DNA of 64,000 nt from the NCBI GenBank assembly GCA_000231825.2, contig JH720323.1, forward strand, positions 1 to 64,000, given 5' to 3'. Of the stretch, positions 14,801-26,476 are shown piece by piece. Source of the DNA: Tetrahymena elliotti 4EA (Eukaryota; Ciliophora; Oligohymenophorea; Hymenostomatida; Tetrahymenidae). Each line of letters begins with the position of its first letter. Position 1 is the stretch's first letter. A program made the translations under genes and the position numbers. A model generated the notes under the pieces. The model was not told the DNA's origin. It did not search any database and worked only from the letters and a program-made list of their open reading frames with translations.

Positions 14801-15918
14801 TCGAGCTTGTGTTATTAATGTTATAATCGAGTTTATATTTTTCAGGAAATTCTCTTTCAGGAAAGTTAACTTTTTATAGCTTGTAATCAGGAGATATTTG
14901 ACTAATAATTAAATTAATAATATTTAATATTGATTTTATCATATTTAAATTCACACATCTTCTTGGTTGCTTCAAGGATTGGGGCTCCCTAATTAAATGC
15001 AGGTAGTAAGTCTAAATCTTTTGGAATTAATCCGATGTTAACTAAATTAAATAAACCCTTTGAAAGATCTTTTTCTGAAATAGGAGGAAGATCTGCAAAA
15101 GGATTTTTTCTTATGTGTTTAGGTAGTACCTCTGTATTAGAAATTCTCCCTGGCTTTGCTAAATAGTTTTTTGTTTAATAAAAGCTTTTCTATGTGTTAC
15201 TATTAAGCAATTCAGAAGTAACACTCATTCGAAAATTCGTCTGACTATCAGGATTTAAATAAAGCAATTATAATAAATATATAATTTAATAATTCTATTT
15301 TACCTTTATGCCTTTTGCATAGAACGATTTGTTTAGCTCATTGCATATGTATATCCTGTTTTACTCAAAAATCCTTTAGATGCACTCATAAGATCTTTTG
15401 CTGACTAAAAATAGTATTTTTAAAAATAGAATAAATCCCTTTTTCGAAATAAGCTAAATATTTACTGAGTAGTGAGAGAAATGCATAGAGTTAGTTTCAT
15501 TGAAAGATTTTTATCTTTCATATTTTTATAATTCCCCCTTCATCTTATTTTCAGTGTTTTAAATGTTATCATTTGTATTTATATTAAATCCTCCAGTTTA
15601 ACTTAACTTTAAAAAAGAATAAATTCTACTTTAAGAATACGCATTGAATTATGAAAATATACTGTTTTGGAGAAAGCACCACTTTAATTCTTAATATCCA
15701 TCTCTAATTATTTAACTTGATACTATAGCCTCCCATAAAGCAGCTAAAGATCTTCATTATCTTTATCTAATTAAATAAATCATTAATTGTTTGCTTATAG
15801 TAAAATCTTGCATACTTTCTTTCTAGCTCATAATTTAAACATGCCCTTTAATGGAATTTAAATTTCCAGTTGTAATATTCATATGTTTCTAAATCTCTTT
15901 AAGCTAGTTGTTACTCAT
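11867..15918 (-). CDS. IQCH: IQCH-like protein (IQ motif / ATP-grasp-like, cilium-associated family)
   Basis: About 1,136 residues after joining 13 exons; 12 introns of 28-61 nt are inferred, with exon total divisible by three. The middle has LLHIDGMK followed by an IQ-like basic helix (KAWATIKILCSFKMRKAIKE). The C-terminal half follows the IQCH pattern: RIFSIKDPNIEVIIVLPYQL, VVSYYYKICEL, LLYYSPLALKKIKDI, then an ATP-grasp-like stretch (TWVFKIDGEFKGRGIAFFSL) and GIYGYITVDMIAFPDP. In animals IQCH is a testis/flagellar protein, which fits a ciliated cell; an axonemal role here is inference. The N-terminal exons (MSNNQLKEIQ..., coiled coil) are less certain, and the 28-nt intron near 14600 is unusually short. 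Confidence 0.82.
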
Positions 15919-16205
15919 TTTGACTAAATTCTAAACAATGAAACCTTATATATTTAAATAAATTATCAAAAATTATTACTAATAATTAACAAATTTGATA
16001 TCTTAACAAGTGATAAAAGATAATATTAATAATAAATCAGTTTTTTTTCTAACACATACAAAACACTTACTAACTTGACAGGTAATTAACCCAAATACAT
16101 TCAAAAAAATTTTATTATGAAAATCCATTAAAAAAACACAAAAAAGATTCTACTTTTATAAATTTAAGTTCTATAAAAAATTTATTAATAACATTACAGG
16201 ATGAA

Positions 16206-16370
16206 TCAGTAAAAATTCTGTTAATATTTAAATAAAAAAATTTAGTTAATTTTTTCATGGAATTTATGTGAGCTATTATTATCTTATTGCTTTACAATAT
16301 CCAATAAAATTCTTCTATCTAAGATTTAGCCTTTACAAGAAATTGGCTATTATTTTATGCTAATAAGAAA
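16206..16370 (-). pseudogene. Decayed tandem copy of the 3' end of the thioredoxin-fold gene
   Basis: On the minus strand this stretch reads PISCKGQILDRRILLDI, then QNFY and TGA. The gene immediately upstream contains PIPYKGQMLARSILQFI and ends SDFY-TGA. At DNA level gatttagcctttacaagaaa resembles catttagcctttataaggaa, and tcagtaaaaattctg at 16206 resembles tcagtaaaaatctg at 16426. It has no complete domain and no start. The simplest reading is a short tandem duplication that has diverged; an alternative terminal exon is possible but less likely because the parent gene is intronless. Confidence 0.5.
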
Positions 16371-16425
16371 GGGATCTGTATTATAATTTTTAAGTTTTAT
16401 TGATAAAAAATAATTTTAGAAGCTA

Positions 16426-18162
16426 TCAGTAAAAATCTGAACTGTTTTACATATTACTTAAAAGGAAATCAAGTAATTTTTCTTCTGAAATTTCTGGGAA
16501 CTTAGGCAAAGAAATAACTCTGTTGTTTTTGCTTTTAGCAGAACTTATGCTTATAAATTATAAAATACTTCTTGCTAGCATTTAGCCTTTATAAGGAATA
16601 GGCTTGCTTTACATGTAGAAATACAAAGTATTAGGTTTTATTTCTTGAAGATAATTTATTATTTAAGCCTATTCAGATTCTTCTAATTCTTATTTGATGC
16701 AGTAAGAGAATTAAATCAAATTTTCTCCATACAGCTGCTATATTCTGATACTAACCTGATTAATTTCTTTCATTTAATTTTCATTTATTTTTCCCTCTAC
16801 AAGACTTTCAAGGTCTACATAATAAAATAAAATGTAAGACTAAGAAGGCTTATATTGAACGATCTATGAAATAAATGTTTTCTCTTTGAGTTGTGTAAAT
16901 GATGTTAAAATACTATTTATTTTTTAATATTTAATTTTTTACTCGTAATTCATATATTTCTTTTGAACATCCATTAAAGGTAAGGTTAAATAATCATTTA
17001 TAAATTCAAATAAATTTTAAAAATTTATTTCCAAATTAGATGGAAAAATAACTTTTGTGTGATAATCTATCCTAAAAAATGCTATTTAAGGAAGCTTTGC
17101 TTTTGCAGGAATTCCAAGCATTTTTCTTTTTTCTGGATTTAAGTTTCCCTCAACCCAAGTTATGTGTAACTTATGAACAAACTATTTAGCTAAGCTTTCT
17201 AAGATGCTAATAACTTTTTTTGATTTTGAAACATCTAAAATAGAATCAACTACAGCAACTAATATTTACTTCTTTTTATCTTTTTAATAATATTCATAAT
17301 TCTCTAGAGTGAACTCATCTACAAGCCTCAAGGATTTAGAAACAATCTCTGCTTTTAAGTTTTTCATATCAACAATAATATCACTTAAATCTATAATGTC
17401 ATAAATTCCAATACTCCTTTATATAATTATAGAGTTAAGCGATACCCCTTCAAACCACTTATCTTAATATTAACTTTTTGCTGCTTTGACTTCATTTTAT
17501 TTAGTAATAACGCAGAAATATAGTTCAGATCTACTTAATAAATCTTTAGAAACCTCTGTAAAATATTGTATTTCTTGTACCATTTCCTCTTCATCATAAA
17601 AGAGCCCTATAACTTTGACACTTTCTATAGGATTTTTATCAGAATCATATTCTACAGTGTTGATATATTAGTCTAATTTTTAGAATGATGAAAATTTCTA
17701 AAGCGGATTGTATATTCTTTTCAAAAATCTGTTAATTCTATTTGTATCTAGGAGCTCTTAATAAATGTGATGATTACCCCTTCCATCAAAATATATCAAA
17801 AAAGGGAATCTCTTTATTTGCTTAAACTGCTATTAAAAGTTCTTATTTTGAGTAAGTTCAAGACGGGCTACTTTCACTTTAGAAAATTATCTGCTTATCC
17901 TTAAACTCTACTTTATTTGATCAAATAAAATTTCATGTTCGCAACAACTTTTGCATGATTTAAGAGATGCAATTAATAAAATTTCTTAATTGTTTATGAT
18001 GGAGGTATAATTATTATCTCCAAGATAAATATCTGCTACACTAAAGTAAGGAAAATCTTTTTAACAATTATCAATAAGAAACTCTGCTGGCAATTAAATT
18101 GCTTTAGTTGTTATTACAAATGCCAATAAAAATATAATGAAAGGATAAGTAATTTAATTCAT
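16426..18162 (-). CDS. Secreted/ER thioredoxin-fold (PDI-like) protein
   Basis: An intronless 578-residue protein. The N-terminus is a signal peptide (YPFIIFLLAFVITTKA, cleavage likely after about residue 21). A first thioredoxin fold has ILLIASLKSCKSCCEHEILF, where Cys70 and Cys73 (CKSC) stand at the place of the CGHC active site of protein disulfide isomerases, with Cys74 extra. RFPFLIYFDG fits the cis-Pro strand. Further thioredoxin-like units seem to follow (ILVAVVDSI; KLPQIAFFRIDY), giving a PDI-like multi-domain layout with degenerate later domains. No KDEL-type tail is seen; it ends SSDFY. It probably folds or holds secretory proteins. It is divergent from the SpeD-SpeE gene 1.6 kb away. 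Confidence 0.8.
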
Positions 18163-18180
18163 TTTAACTGACAGATTAAA

Positions 18181-18882
18181 TCAGATCTATTATTTTTGAA
18201 ATATTAATTTATTGATGAACAAATATCTTAATGTTTTTATTTCCTAAAAATATATTTAATTCCTTCTTTCTTCAATATTACTGACATAAAAATTTTAATT
18301 CAATCCAAATAATTCTATTGCTGTTTTTTTTTTTAATTTTTAAAAAATACTTAAAAATTTTGATTTAAAAATTTATTTTTTTTGTTTATTTTGAGATATT
18401 AAATAAATATTTAACTAATGAAAGAAATTAGTTTTGTTAACCTTACATTTCAAATAAATAAAAATTATAGAAATCTTCAAAGTTAGTGTTTGCTTATCTT
18501 TTTAGATTGTTTTATAATTTAATCCCAAATATTCAATTATTATTTTAGCCATTTCTAAAAACGAATTTACTTCATTATTATATTTTTTAAAGCTTCAAGC
18601 AAATTTCCTCCAAGATTCTTCAAATAGATTTTTTATAAGGGTAGTACCAATAACATCTAACATTTATTTGTGATAACAATTGTTATTTAATTTTTTTCAA
18701 TCAAGTAATTGTTAGAGGATGATTACAATTTACAAATTTTCAAACTCATAAAAAAATTAGGTTAAGCTCAGCTGTTTTAATTAAAGATATAGTAACTAAA
18801 GTTTCTCAAGCATTTATCTATTATCGCTAAAACTATAATTAGCATTACAAACTGATAGAGAGAAAAAACCAAAAATACTTGT
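18181..18882 (-). pseudogene. Disrupted gene remnant with in-frame TGA codons
   Basis: One minus-strand frame reads like protein over ~135 codons (TSIFGFFSLSVCNANYSF; LEKLQLLYLQLKQLSLTQFF; MLDVIGTTLIKNLFEESWRK; YNNEVNSFLEMAKIIIEYLG) but is broken by two TGA codons, one after QQLLD and one at 18595-18597. Below about 18470 the frame stays open to 18181 but looks like A+T-rich noise. The pieces resemble the Leu-rich families elsewhere in the window. Most likely a decayed gene; introns over the TGAs, or a UGA-read selenocysteine, are less likely alternatives. Confidence 0.4.
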
Positions 18883-19809
18883 TTTATCTTGGAAAATGTA
18901 TTTTTATATAACAACAAATGTAAAAATTAGAAAGAAATAAAATTGGATTACATAAAATAAAATTAAAAAATTTAACCTACTTATTGAAATCCAAAATAAA
19001 TTTTTATTAATTTAAAAATTGTTTATATAATGAGAAGTTGTGTTTCAATTAAGAAATAAATTAAAACTAGAAGATTAGTCAATTTACTTATAAAAATCAC
19101 CTTTTGTTTGATAAAAAAATACTGTATTTTTCAGATAAAAATGGAATGCAAATTGCCTTTTTAATAATGAAATCTAATATAAAAGAATAAAAGTAGAAAT
19201 AGTTGTAAATTAAAAATGGAATTTATTTCAGCAACATTAATTATAAATCAAAGCAATTTAGCTTATTATTCTAATTCTTTTACTTATTTAAATATTGATA
19301 ATAAATGATAAATAGCTAAATGAAGTGATGATATATGGAAAATATACACTCAAGAAAATTCAATCTTAATTAATCTTCTATTTATTTTTAGAAAAATTCA
19401 GAAAGTATATACAGAAAAGGTGATTTTTGAATGTTTTTGTTTGCTGATTTATTTATTTGTTTGCTTGTTTGCTTGCTTGCTTGATTGTTTGTTTGTTTGT
19501 TAAAGGTTTAAATGAATTGGGGAAATGAAAGTGATAATTAGTACTAATAAAAAGATTAACACTGCCTAAAAAGAAATCTTTAAATTATTTTTAGAAGGAC
19601 AAAAAAGAATATAATAATTAAAAATTTAAAAAGCAAAAATAACTTGCAATTTTTTGAGAAAGATAAAAAATCAAAAAAGTAAAATCTTTCTGAGAGAGAA
19701 GCTTCGTTGATAATACAGCCTAGCCACAGTTCACAAAGGAATTATAAATCGAAATAAACTAGTCCACAATCTAATCCAATCCTATAAATAAATTATACCA
19801 ATCAAAAAA
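18883..19809. other. Intergenic, 5' region of the SpeD-SpeE gene
   Basis: A+T-rich non-coding stretch that should contain the promoter and 5' untranslated region of the plus-strand polyamine gene. Apart from the microsatellite at 19440-19501, nothing is recognised. Confidence 0.6.
19440..19501. repeat. TTTG/CTTG microsatellite
   Basis: An impure tetranucleotide array of tttg and cttg units, with a gattg interruption. It lies about 310 bases before the SpeD-SpeE start codon. Confidence 0.85.
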
Positions 19810-21227
19810 ATGAACAAAACTGCTAATGTTGACAATATCTAAAATATGGGTGCACATATTATGCTTGATTTCCACAACGTAGAAAAAACTGATTTGGGAG
19901 ATGCTAAGAAAATCCAAGGAATTTTCGAATCAGCTCTCAAATTGACTGACTGCAACGTTTGTGACAAAAGAGTTAAAATTTTCCCTGATGGATAAGTATC
20001 CCTTATTTTCTTATTGAGTGAATCTCACATGAGTTTCCATTCTTGGCCCTCTGAGAAATGTGCCACAGTCGATTTCTACAACTGTGGTTAAAACAGTCGC
20101 TTTAACTGCAAAACTGTAGAAGAATAGCTTTGTAATGCTTTCGGCTGGGAATGTTGTACCTCCAACATTATTATGAACCGTGGATCTGAAGCTAAGCTTA
20201 TTACGAATGATTACTCTCATAAGACTGATATATTCAAGGGCTTAAGAGCAATCACTAGAGTTAGATCTAGATACCAAGACATCCGTGTCTACGACTCTAA
20301 GTACTTAGGAAGAGTTCTCGTTATCGATGGTTAAGTCTAAATGTGCAATGGTTTACCCGACAACTACTCTAATGACATGACTGAAACCATTTTGAATAAA
20401 GATACTGAGTACGAAAACATTTTAATCATCGGTGGTGGAGACCTCAAGATTGCTCATAAGCTCTACAACGATTACCCAAAGATTAAAAAGATAACTCTCT
20501 GCGAAATAGACCCTATCGTAATTCATTATTTTTCATTAATATTTTCTTCTTTTAGATAATATTTTTATATCTACAATTTGAACAATATTTGTTTATTTAA
20601 AATATGGGCAAAAATAGATGGATAAATGAATGATATCTTTCTATTATTTAATTTAAATGCAAATCCAAAACATAAAAAAAAGTTAAGATTTATCTTAATT
20701 ATAATTTTGATTGAGCCTCTCTTCATAAGTTTTTAAATTTTTAACGCAAACTCCTGAATGTGAGATATTTGCTCAAGAATGAATAATAACTAATCAAATT
20801 TATAATATTTAATTAGGTTATGGAAATCACTGAATAATATTTCCCTGAATTATAACTTACTGAAGAAATGAAGTAAAAAATTGAGATAATTAATGTTGAT
20901 GGAAGTGAATTCTTAAAGCAAAGCGGTGAATAGTAGTACGACGGTGTTGTTGTTGACTGCTCTGATGTATGTGGAGATGACTCTTTATCTTGCTCTCTCT
21001 TCACTAATGACTTCTACAAGAGACTTTTGGGTGCTTTGAAGCCTGGTGCTTCCTTCTCTTAAATGTTAACTATCGATGAAGTCAAGCCTCAATTTATTTC
21101 TATGATTGAAAACAGTGGCTTTGAATGCAACATCGATTTTGTTATCACCCAAACTCCTGAATATGGAAGTTGTACCCCTATTGGTATTGTCACCCTCCCT
21201 AAATCTTAAAGAAGCCAAAGAAATTGA
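19810..21227 (+). CDS. Fused S-adenosylmethionine decarboxylase - spermidine synthase
   Basis: Exons 19810-20517 and 20817-21227, 372 residues. Residues ~1-130 are a bacterial/archaeal-type (SpeD) decarboxylase: LLSESHMSFHSWP followed by VDFYNCG. Ser72, His77 and Cys92 keep the spacing of Ser63/His68/Cys83 of the Thermotoga enzyme, so self-cleavage at Glu71-Ser72 to give the pyruvoyl group should work. Residues ~150-372 are a spermidine-synthase fold: YQDIRVYDSKYLGRVLVIDG, LIIGGGD, CEID, YDGVVVDCSD, SLFTNDFYKRLL. The glycine loop is GGGDLK instead of GGGDGG, and the usual YHE gate is absent, so the second activity is less certain. Predicted role: decarboxylate AdoMet and pass aminopropyl to putrescine in the cytosol. 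Codon use is C-ending-rich, suggesting strong expression. The intron sits just after CEIDPI. Confidence 0.9.
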
Positions 21228-23279
21228 GTTCCCACGGATTTAACATCTGTGAAACTCCTTATCTCATTTTACATCAAATAAAATTTGATGTTAAAGTTAT
21301 CATCATCTTACAAGGTTATTAATTTAGTAGAAAAGAAATACTGCAAGAAAGCTAGCTAACTAGATAGAAAGATTATATAAAAAGCAGAAAAAAGCAAATA
21401 GAATTGAACAAATTTATGATATTAAGAGTAGAAAAGATAGCAAATAATTTGTCTTTAAAAAGCAAAGATATTTGAAATAAAGTTATGTGCATAACAATAT
21501 TAAAATTCAATGCAAATAAAGAAAGACAGAAATAGAAGTGTAAAAATAAAAGAAAAAAATAAGTAATCTAAAAATAAATATCATAAAGAAAATTAGAATT
21601 TTTAAGCAGGCAGGCTTGCAATTTCCCTACTGAAGTAATCACCTAAACAAATCTATACAAATTAGATAATAAAAAATAATCTAAAAAATTTATATAAAAA
21701 ATTATATCAATCAACACTATAATATATTTTAATAGTATTTTTATTATCTTTTATATATAACTAGTTATCTTTATTAATCTATTATAATTTTATCTTTTAT
21801 TCCTTATTCTTAAAATCTGTTAATTACATCATTCTCATAACTTTTATTTAGATTAAAACAATTTTCGATTTAATTAAATGAAAATTGTCAACTCAAAAAA
21901 TAAAAATAGGAACAGGTATATATAAATTTAGTTTTTGAAGAAAGGAAATTGGTATCTAGATCTATTTCAGAAATATATTAAAAGTCTAGACTTTTAAAAG
22001 AAAAAGCATTTGACTTAAAAGAAAATTCTTTTTATTAATTAGCCATTAGCTTTATTTTACATATTCAGATTAAATTTAAATTGATAATTACTATAAAAAT
22101 GTTAATTAGAAATAACAAAGAAAAATAGAAGAATTTATTTTGATTAAATAAGGTGAAACAAAATTATTTACAAATTGTGGAGTTAAAAGTAATTTTTTAT
22201 ATTTTCTTAATATTTCTTTTTATTATTTATTTCTATTATTCCTTCATTTAAAATAACTTTTTCTAGTTTTTAATATATCATTTATCATCCTTAATTCTTA
22301 ATAAATTATTTTGGGCTGTACTTATACTTTGTTTGTATTTTGAAATAATTAATCAGAATATATTTTATTATAGTAACACTCTTGCTTAACATCTTTTTAA
22401 TTAGTTGTGAACTAAATTTAAAATATGTATTGAATAACTAAATGATTGAATATATTTATGAGAATCAATTAGCTGATAGGATTATGAGCCCATCAAAAAT
22501 AGTTCTGATGAAACTAATATTTCTTATATTAAATTTGACTTTTCTTGAAAAGCAAAAGTGATCTATGAATTTGTTTGAAAATAAAAATATTACTCAAATT
22601 GTACAAATTAATTGAGCCTAAAATACTCTAAACAGATTTCTTGATAACTGAAATAGCATAGTTAATTAATAATCTCTGTCAAAAATATTTTAAAAATTAT
22701 TGTTCAAAAATTATTTTTAGTTTTTTTCTCATAATTTTGGTAAATTATAAAAATCCACAAATTATTAAATTAATACAATGAATCTGTTTCATATTCCATT
22801 TGCAATCTTAATTAAAAGAAGAAGAAAAAAAATTATAATTTATATTCATTAGGGTAAAAAAATTTTTATTTAATTAGTCTTATGAAAAAATCATAAAAAA
22901 ATAAATAATCAAAAATATTCATTTGAGTCATGTTTCCATGTTTCCGAATTAAAGCACAAAATAAATTAAATATTATCTGTTTTGTAACCACAATTTATTA
23001 ATTTTTTTGAGTTTAGCTAACAAAAATGAATCACAAAAATATTATGTCTCTTTTCAAAAGAAAAAGAATTATAAAAAGAAAGCATTAATTTACTTTATAA
23101 AATATGAAGACATTAATAATTCATAGAATAAAACAAAAATAAATTTAATATGTACAAAAGAATAGTCATTCATTATAATGATAGAAAAATTTTATTTTTT
23201 AATTTAATTATTTATTTATTGATAATTTATTTATTTCTAACAACCAACTTCAATTTTTTATTCAAAACTTTTTTATCTC
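21228..23279. other. Intergenic spacer (2 kb)
   Basis: A+T-rich stretch between convergent genes. A short TGA-free piece near 22380-22560 translates plausibly but has no start or domain. No gene or RNA is recognised. Confidence 0.5.
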
Positions 23280-26200
23280 TCATTCATAAAAAACTTTTTT
23301 TAATTTGTTAGAAGAGGTTAAGTTTTATCCAGGTCTGTAAGGACTTTTGGAAGAAGTTAATTTTCTTTAGCTATTATCTGATATATATGATTGGTTTTGA
23401 TTTAAATTTATAGTTGATGATACCATGTTAGCTGAATTAGATGAATTGTAGTAGTCTATTTCATCAGAACCTATTTATTTCCATATTTAGGAATTAAAAG
23501 CCAATATTCTCTTCTTTCCAAAGTAGCAATGATCAGGAGATTTATCCATTATAATATTCTACAAACTAAAGACTACTCCTCCAAGAGCAATTGGGTTTTA
23601 CCAAAAAGTACCTGCTCTTGGTAAAGGTTTTAGCAAAATGACATCACATTCTTCACTATACATTCTTACTAAAAATACATTTTAAAGTTTATTATTGTGA
23701 TTAGATCCACCCAATAAAATAATTTCATCTTTGTTTACTTAGCAAGATCCACAAAAGCTTGGTAATTTCATAGTAATTTGATTAGGAATAATATTAAAAG
23801 GTATAATTTTCCATTCATTTAATTAAATATCGTATCTCTCAATGACATTACTTAAAGTAAATATATCTGCGTTTCCACCAAATTTAAACAAAAATCTATT
23901 TGAAAATGAGCTAAGAGAACAGCCACTGCACTTTTAATTCAAACTACTTATCTATTCCCATCTTCCTATTTCTACATCATATCTAAATTTTATTCGGATA
24001 TAAAAAATAATTAAATTATATCCAAAAATTATTTTTGTAAGGATTTGAAAATTATTTATGTTTACCTTTCACATTTATCAAGGCAAGTATTATCTTGATT
24101 AGTGGAACCTCCACAAACGTATATATATCCTTCACAAAAAGCAATACCATGATTTGATCTGGGATAATACATGGCACTAACAGGCTCAAGAGTTGCTTGT
24201 CTATAATTTAACTTGTAACATGTATTTAGGACATAACTCTTTTGATTCACATCCACACCTCCTGTTATATAAGTTTCTCCATATGGTGTCATAATACTTC
24301 TATGATACATTGGGATCTTAAATTGAATATTTAAAACTTATTGCTAGAATTATTATGTTTATGGGTCTTTGCTAAGGGTTTCTAGGTCTAAATAATGAAA
24401 TATTTTAGAATTATCTTGGAAAAAGTGCAAAAATTTTCTTGAGTTTTAAGGAGAAAAGTAGTCAGCTTATTCTAGTATTACTTAGGGATAGCTCATAAAT
24501 TAACTGTTTTCTATGTTCTGTGATTATGCAATTCTTTCATCTCCTTATTATGAAACAGAAGGTCTTTGACTTGGAGGGTTTGAAAAGTTATAATTTATAT
24601 ATTTTTCTTCTTTAATTTTACATAAAATTAATTTTAAATAAAAAAATCCTGAGAAATAAATTTTACAGGAAATATTTGAGATAAAATTTCTTTGAGGATC
24701 TTATTGGTTTCTTTAAAAGTCTTGCTGACCTCTTATAATATGATTGTTTTTACCTAAAGAGTTTATTTAATTTTAATTGTTAATTGATTATTGCTAAATT
24801 TCTCTGTCTGTCTATTATCCAAATGTATTCACTTCATTGAATGTGTACATCTTTTTAGATTATCCTTCATACTAAATGTTACTTGATATGGATCTAGAGC
24901 CTCTAAGCCCTACTTATTCTTAATTCCTAATGCTGTTTCTATTTGGACTTGAATCTCTACTTAAATTCATACTTGGCTAATTTGGAGAAATATAAGGTGA
25001 TTTAGACTAGATTTGTTCTTCTCTAAAATTTGCATTTTATAGCTTTTATTAAGATTGCTATCTTTAGTTCTTAGAGAGATGCATAAATTAATCTAAGCCA
25101 ATACTGTTGCTATTATTATTTATTTTCTACATTTAAGTGTTATTAATAGCTTACTGTATACTTTTTTATAATTGCTATGATTGAGGCGGTCTTTGAGATA
25201 AACTATTTTTTGGTTTATTCAGATCAATCAATGATTCTATATTAGTTATAGATTATCTATTAACATTTTCATTATTTTATTAGTAATTATTTCCTAACAA
25301 AAGAGATTATGAATTTAATTTTTGATGAGATGCAATATTATTTCTTTACTATTGATGACTTACAATATTTGACAGTACTGTTTAATTGTGCTTTTTTAAA
25401 GGTGATTCAAATTTTGTCTAAAAAACATCTGTTTTACTTATTTCTAAAGTTTTGCTCAATACTCCCTCTAGGCTGTGAGGTTTTAAAAATATTAATTTCT
25501 ATAATTCCATATTTAAAGTGAAGACCTTTGATTCATCAAAGTCTACTTCAAAAAGCTCAGATACACTCTTTTCTACAACATCATTAATTTCTTATTATAT
25601 TTATTCATAATTGTGGTCATACTCTCCTGATAATATCTATTTTATTTTAATTTTAGATTAAATTATAATTTCTTAATTCCTTTTAAAATTTTAATCCTTT
25701 TTAAAATTTTAGTAATTTTTTACTTGAATAATTGCTTTGATAAAATCTTCAGAACCTAACAGATCTTCCATTTTAGCAATATCTTGAATGATTGCCAATA
25801 ATTTTAAATCTAAATTTTTCTATTTTTCTACTGTTATACTTTGCTTTGAATGAACTATTTTCTGAGATACATGCTCTTACATATCTTTGAAGTACTACTC
25901 AACAACAAAAAGAACTTTTTCTTTTGCTTTCTATATTTTCTCAAGTGATTGCTAAAGCAGATTATCTCTTGTAGAATCTCCAATTTGACCTAGAACTTGA
26001 ATTTCTTAGTTGAAAAGATTTGTTTACTCTTTCAATATTTCTATACACTAATCTCTTTTATTGAAAATTGTGTCAATATTGGAAGAAGTTCCTTCATTAT
26101 TGTGAAGTTATGTATGAACTCTTATACATTCAGCACATAGAGGCTCTAAACAACCTTCTGCAGTGCACATATTAGATATATCAAAATCTTAATGTGCAGG

Positions 26201-26476
26201 GCAAGGGACTTTATGATTCTTTTTCTTCTAGCCTTGAGATAAAGCTGATTTACTTGGAGAGAGAGCATTTAATTGCTTATGAGTAAGTGGAGATATATCT
26301 CTAATTTAAGTAAAAGGTGTAGATTAAATTGATTGCGCTGATTATGTGAGCTAGGTTGCTTTTGCACTTTAAAAAATTAATGAATTATTTGCTTAAGGTT
26401 GAACTGGTCTCATTTCTGGAGATGGAACAGCTGTATCACCTATTTTCTATATACTTTAAACCTAATTCATCTTCAT
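23280..26476 (-). CDS. B-box zinc-finger / coiled-coil / kelch-repeat protein
   Basis: 1,037 residues with one clear intron at 23983-24065; a second in-frame one near 24600-24680 is possible. The Ser/Gln-rich N-terminus leads to a B-box-like zinc site at about residue 92 (CPAHQDFDISNMC, CLEPLCAECIRVH), then a long coiled coil, a Gln/Asn/Ser-rich linker, and kelch repeats at the C-terminus (TYITGGVD..., YPRSNHGIAFCEGYIYVCGG, LFKFGGNADIF, EIILLGGSNHNN). The order resembles TRIM-like proteins lacking a visible RING. Kelch propellers usually bind other proteins, so an adaptor or scaffold role is likely, but the partner is unknown. Confidence 0.85.
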
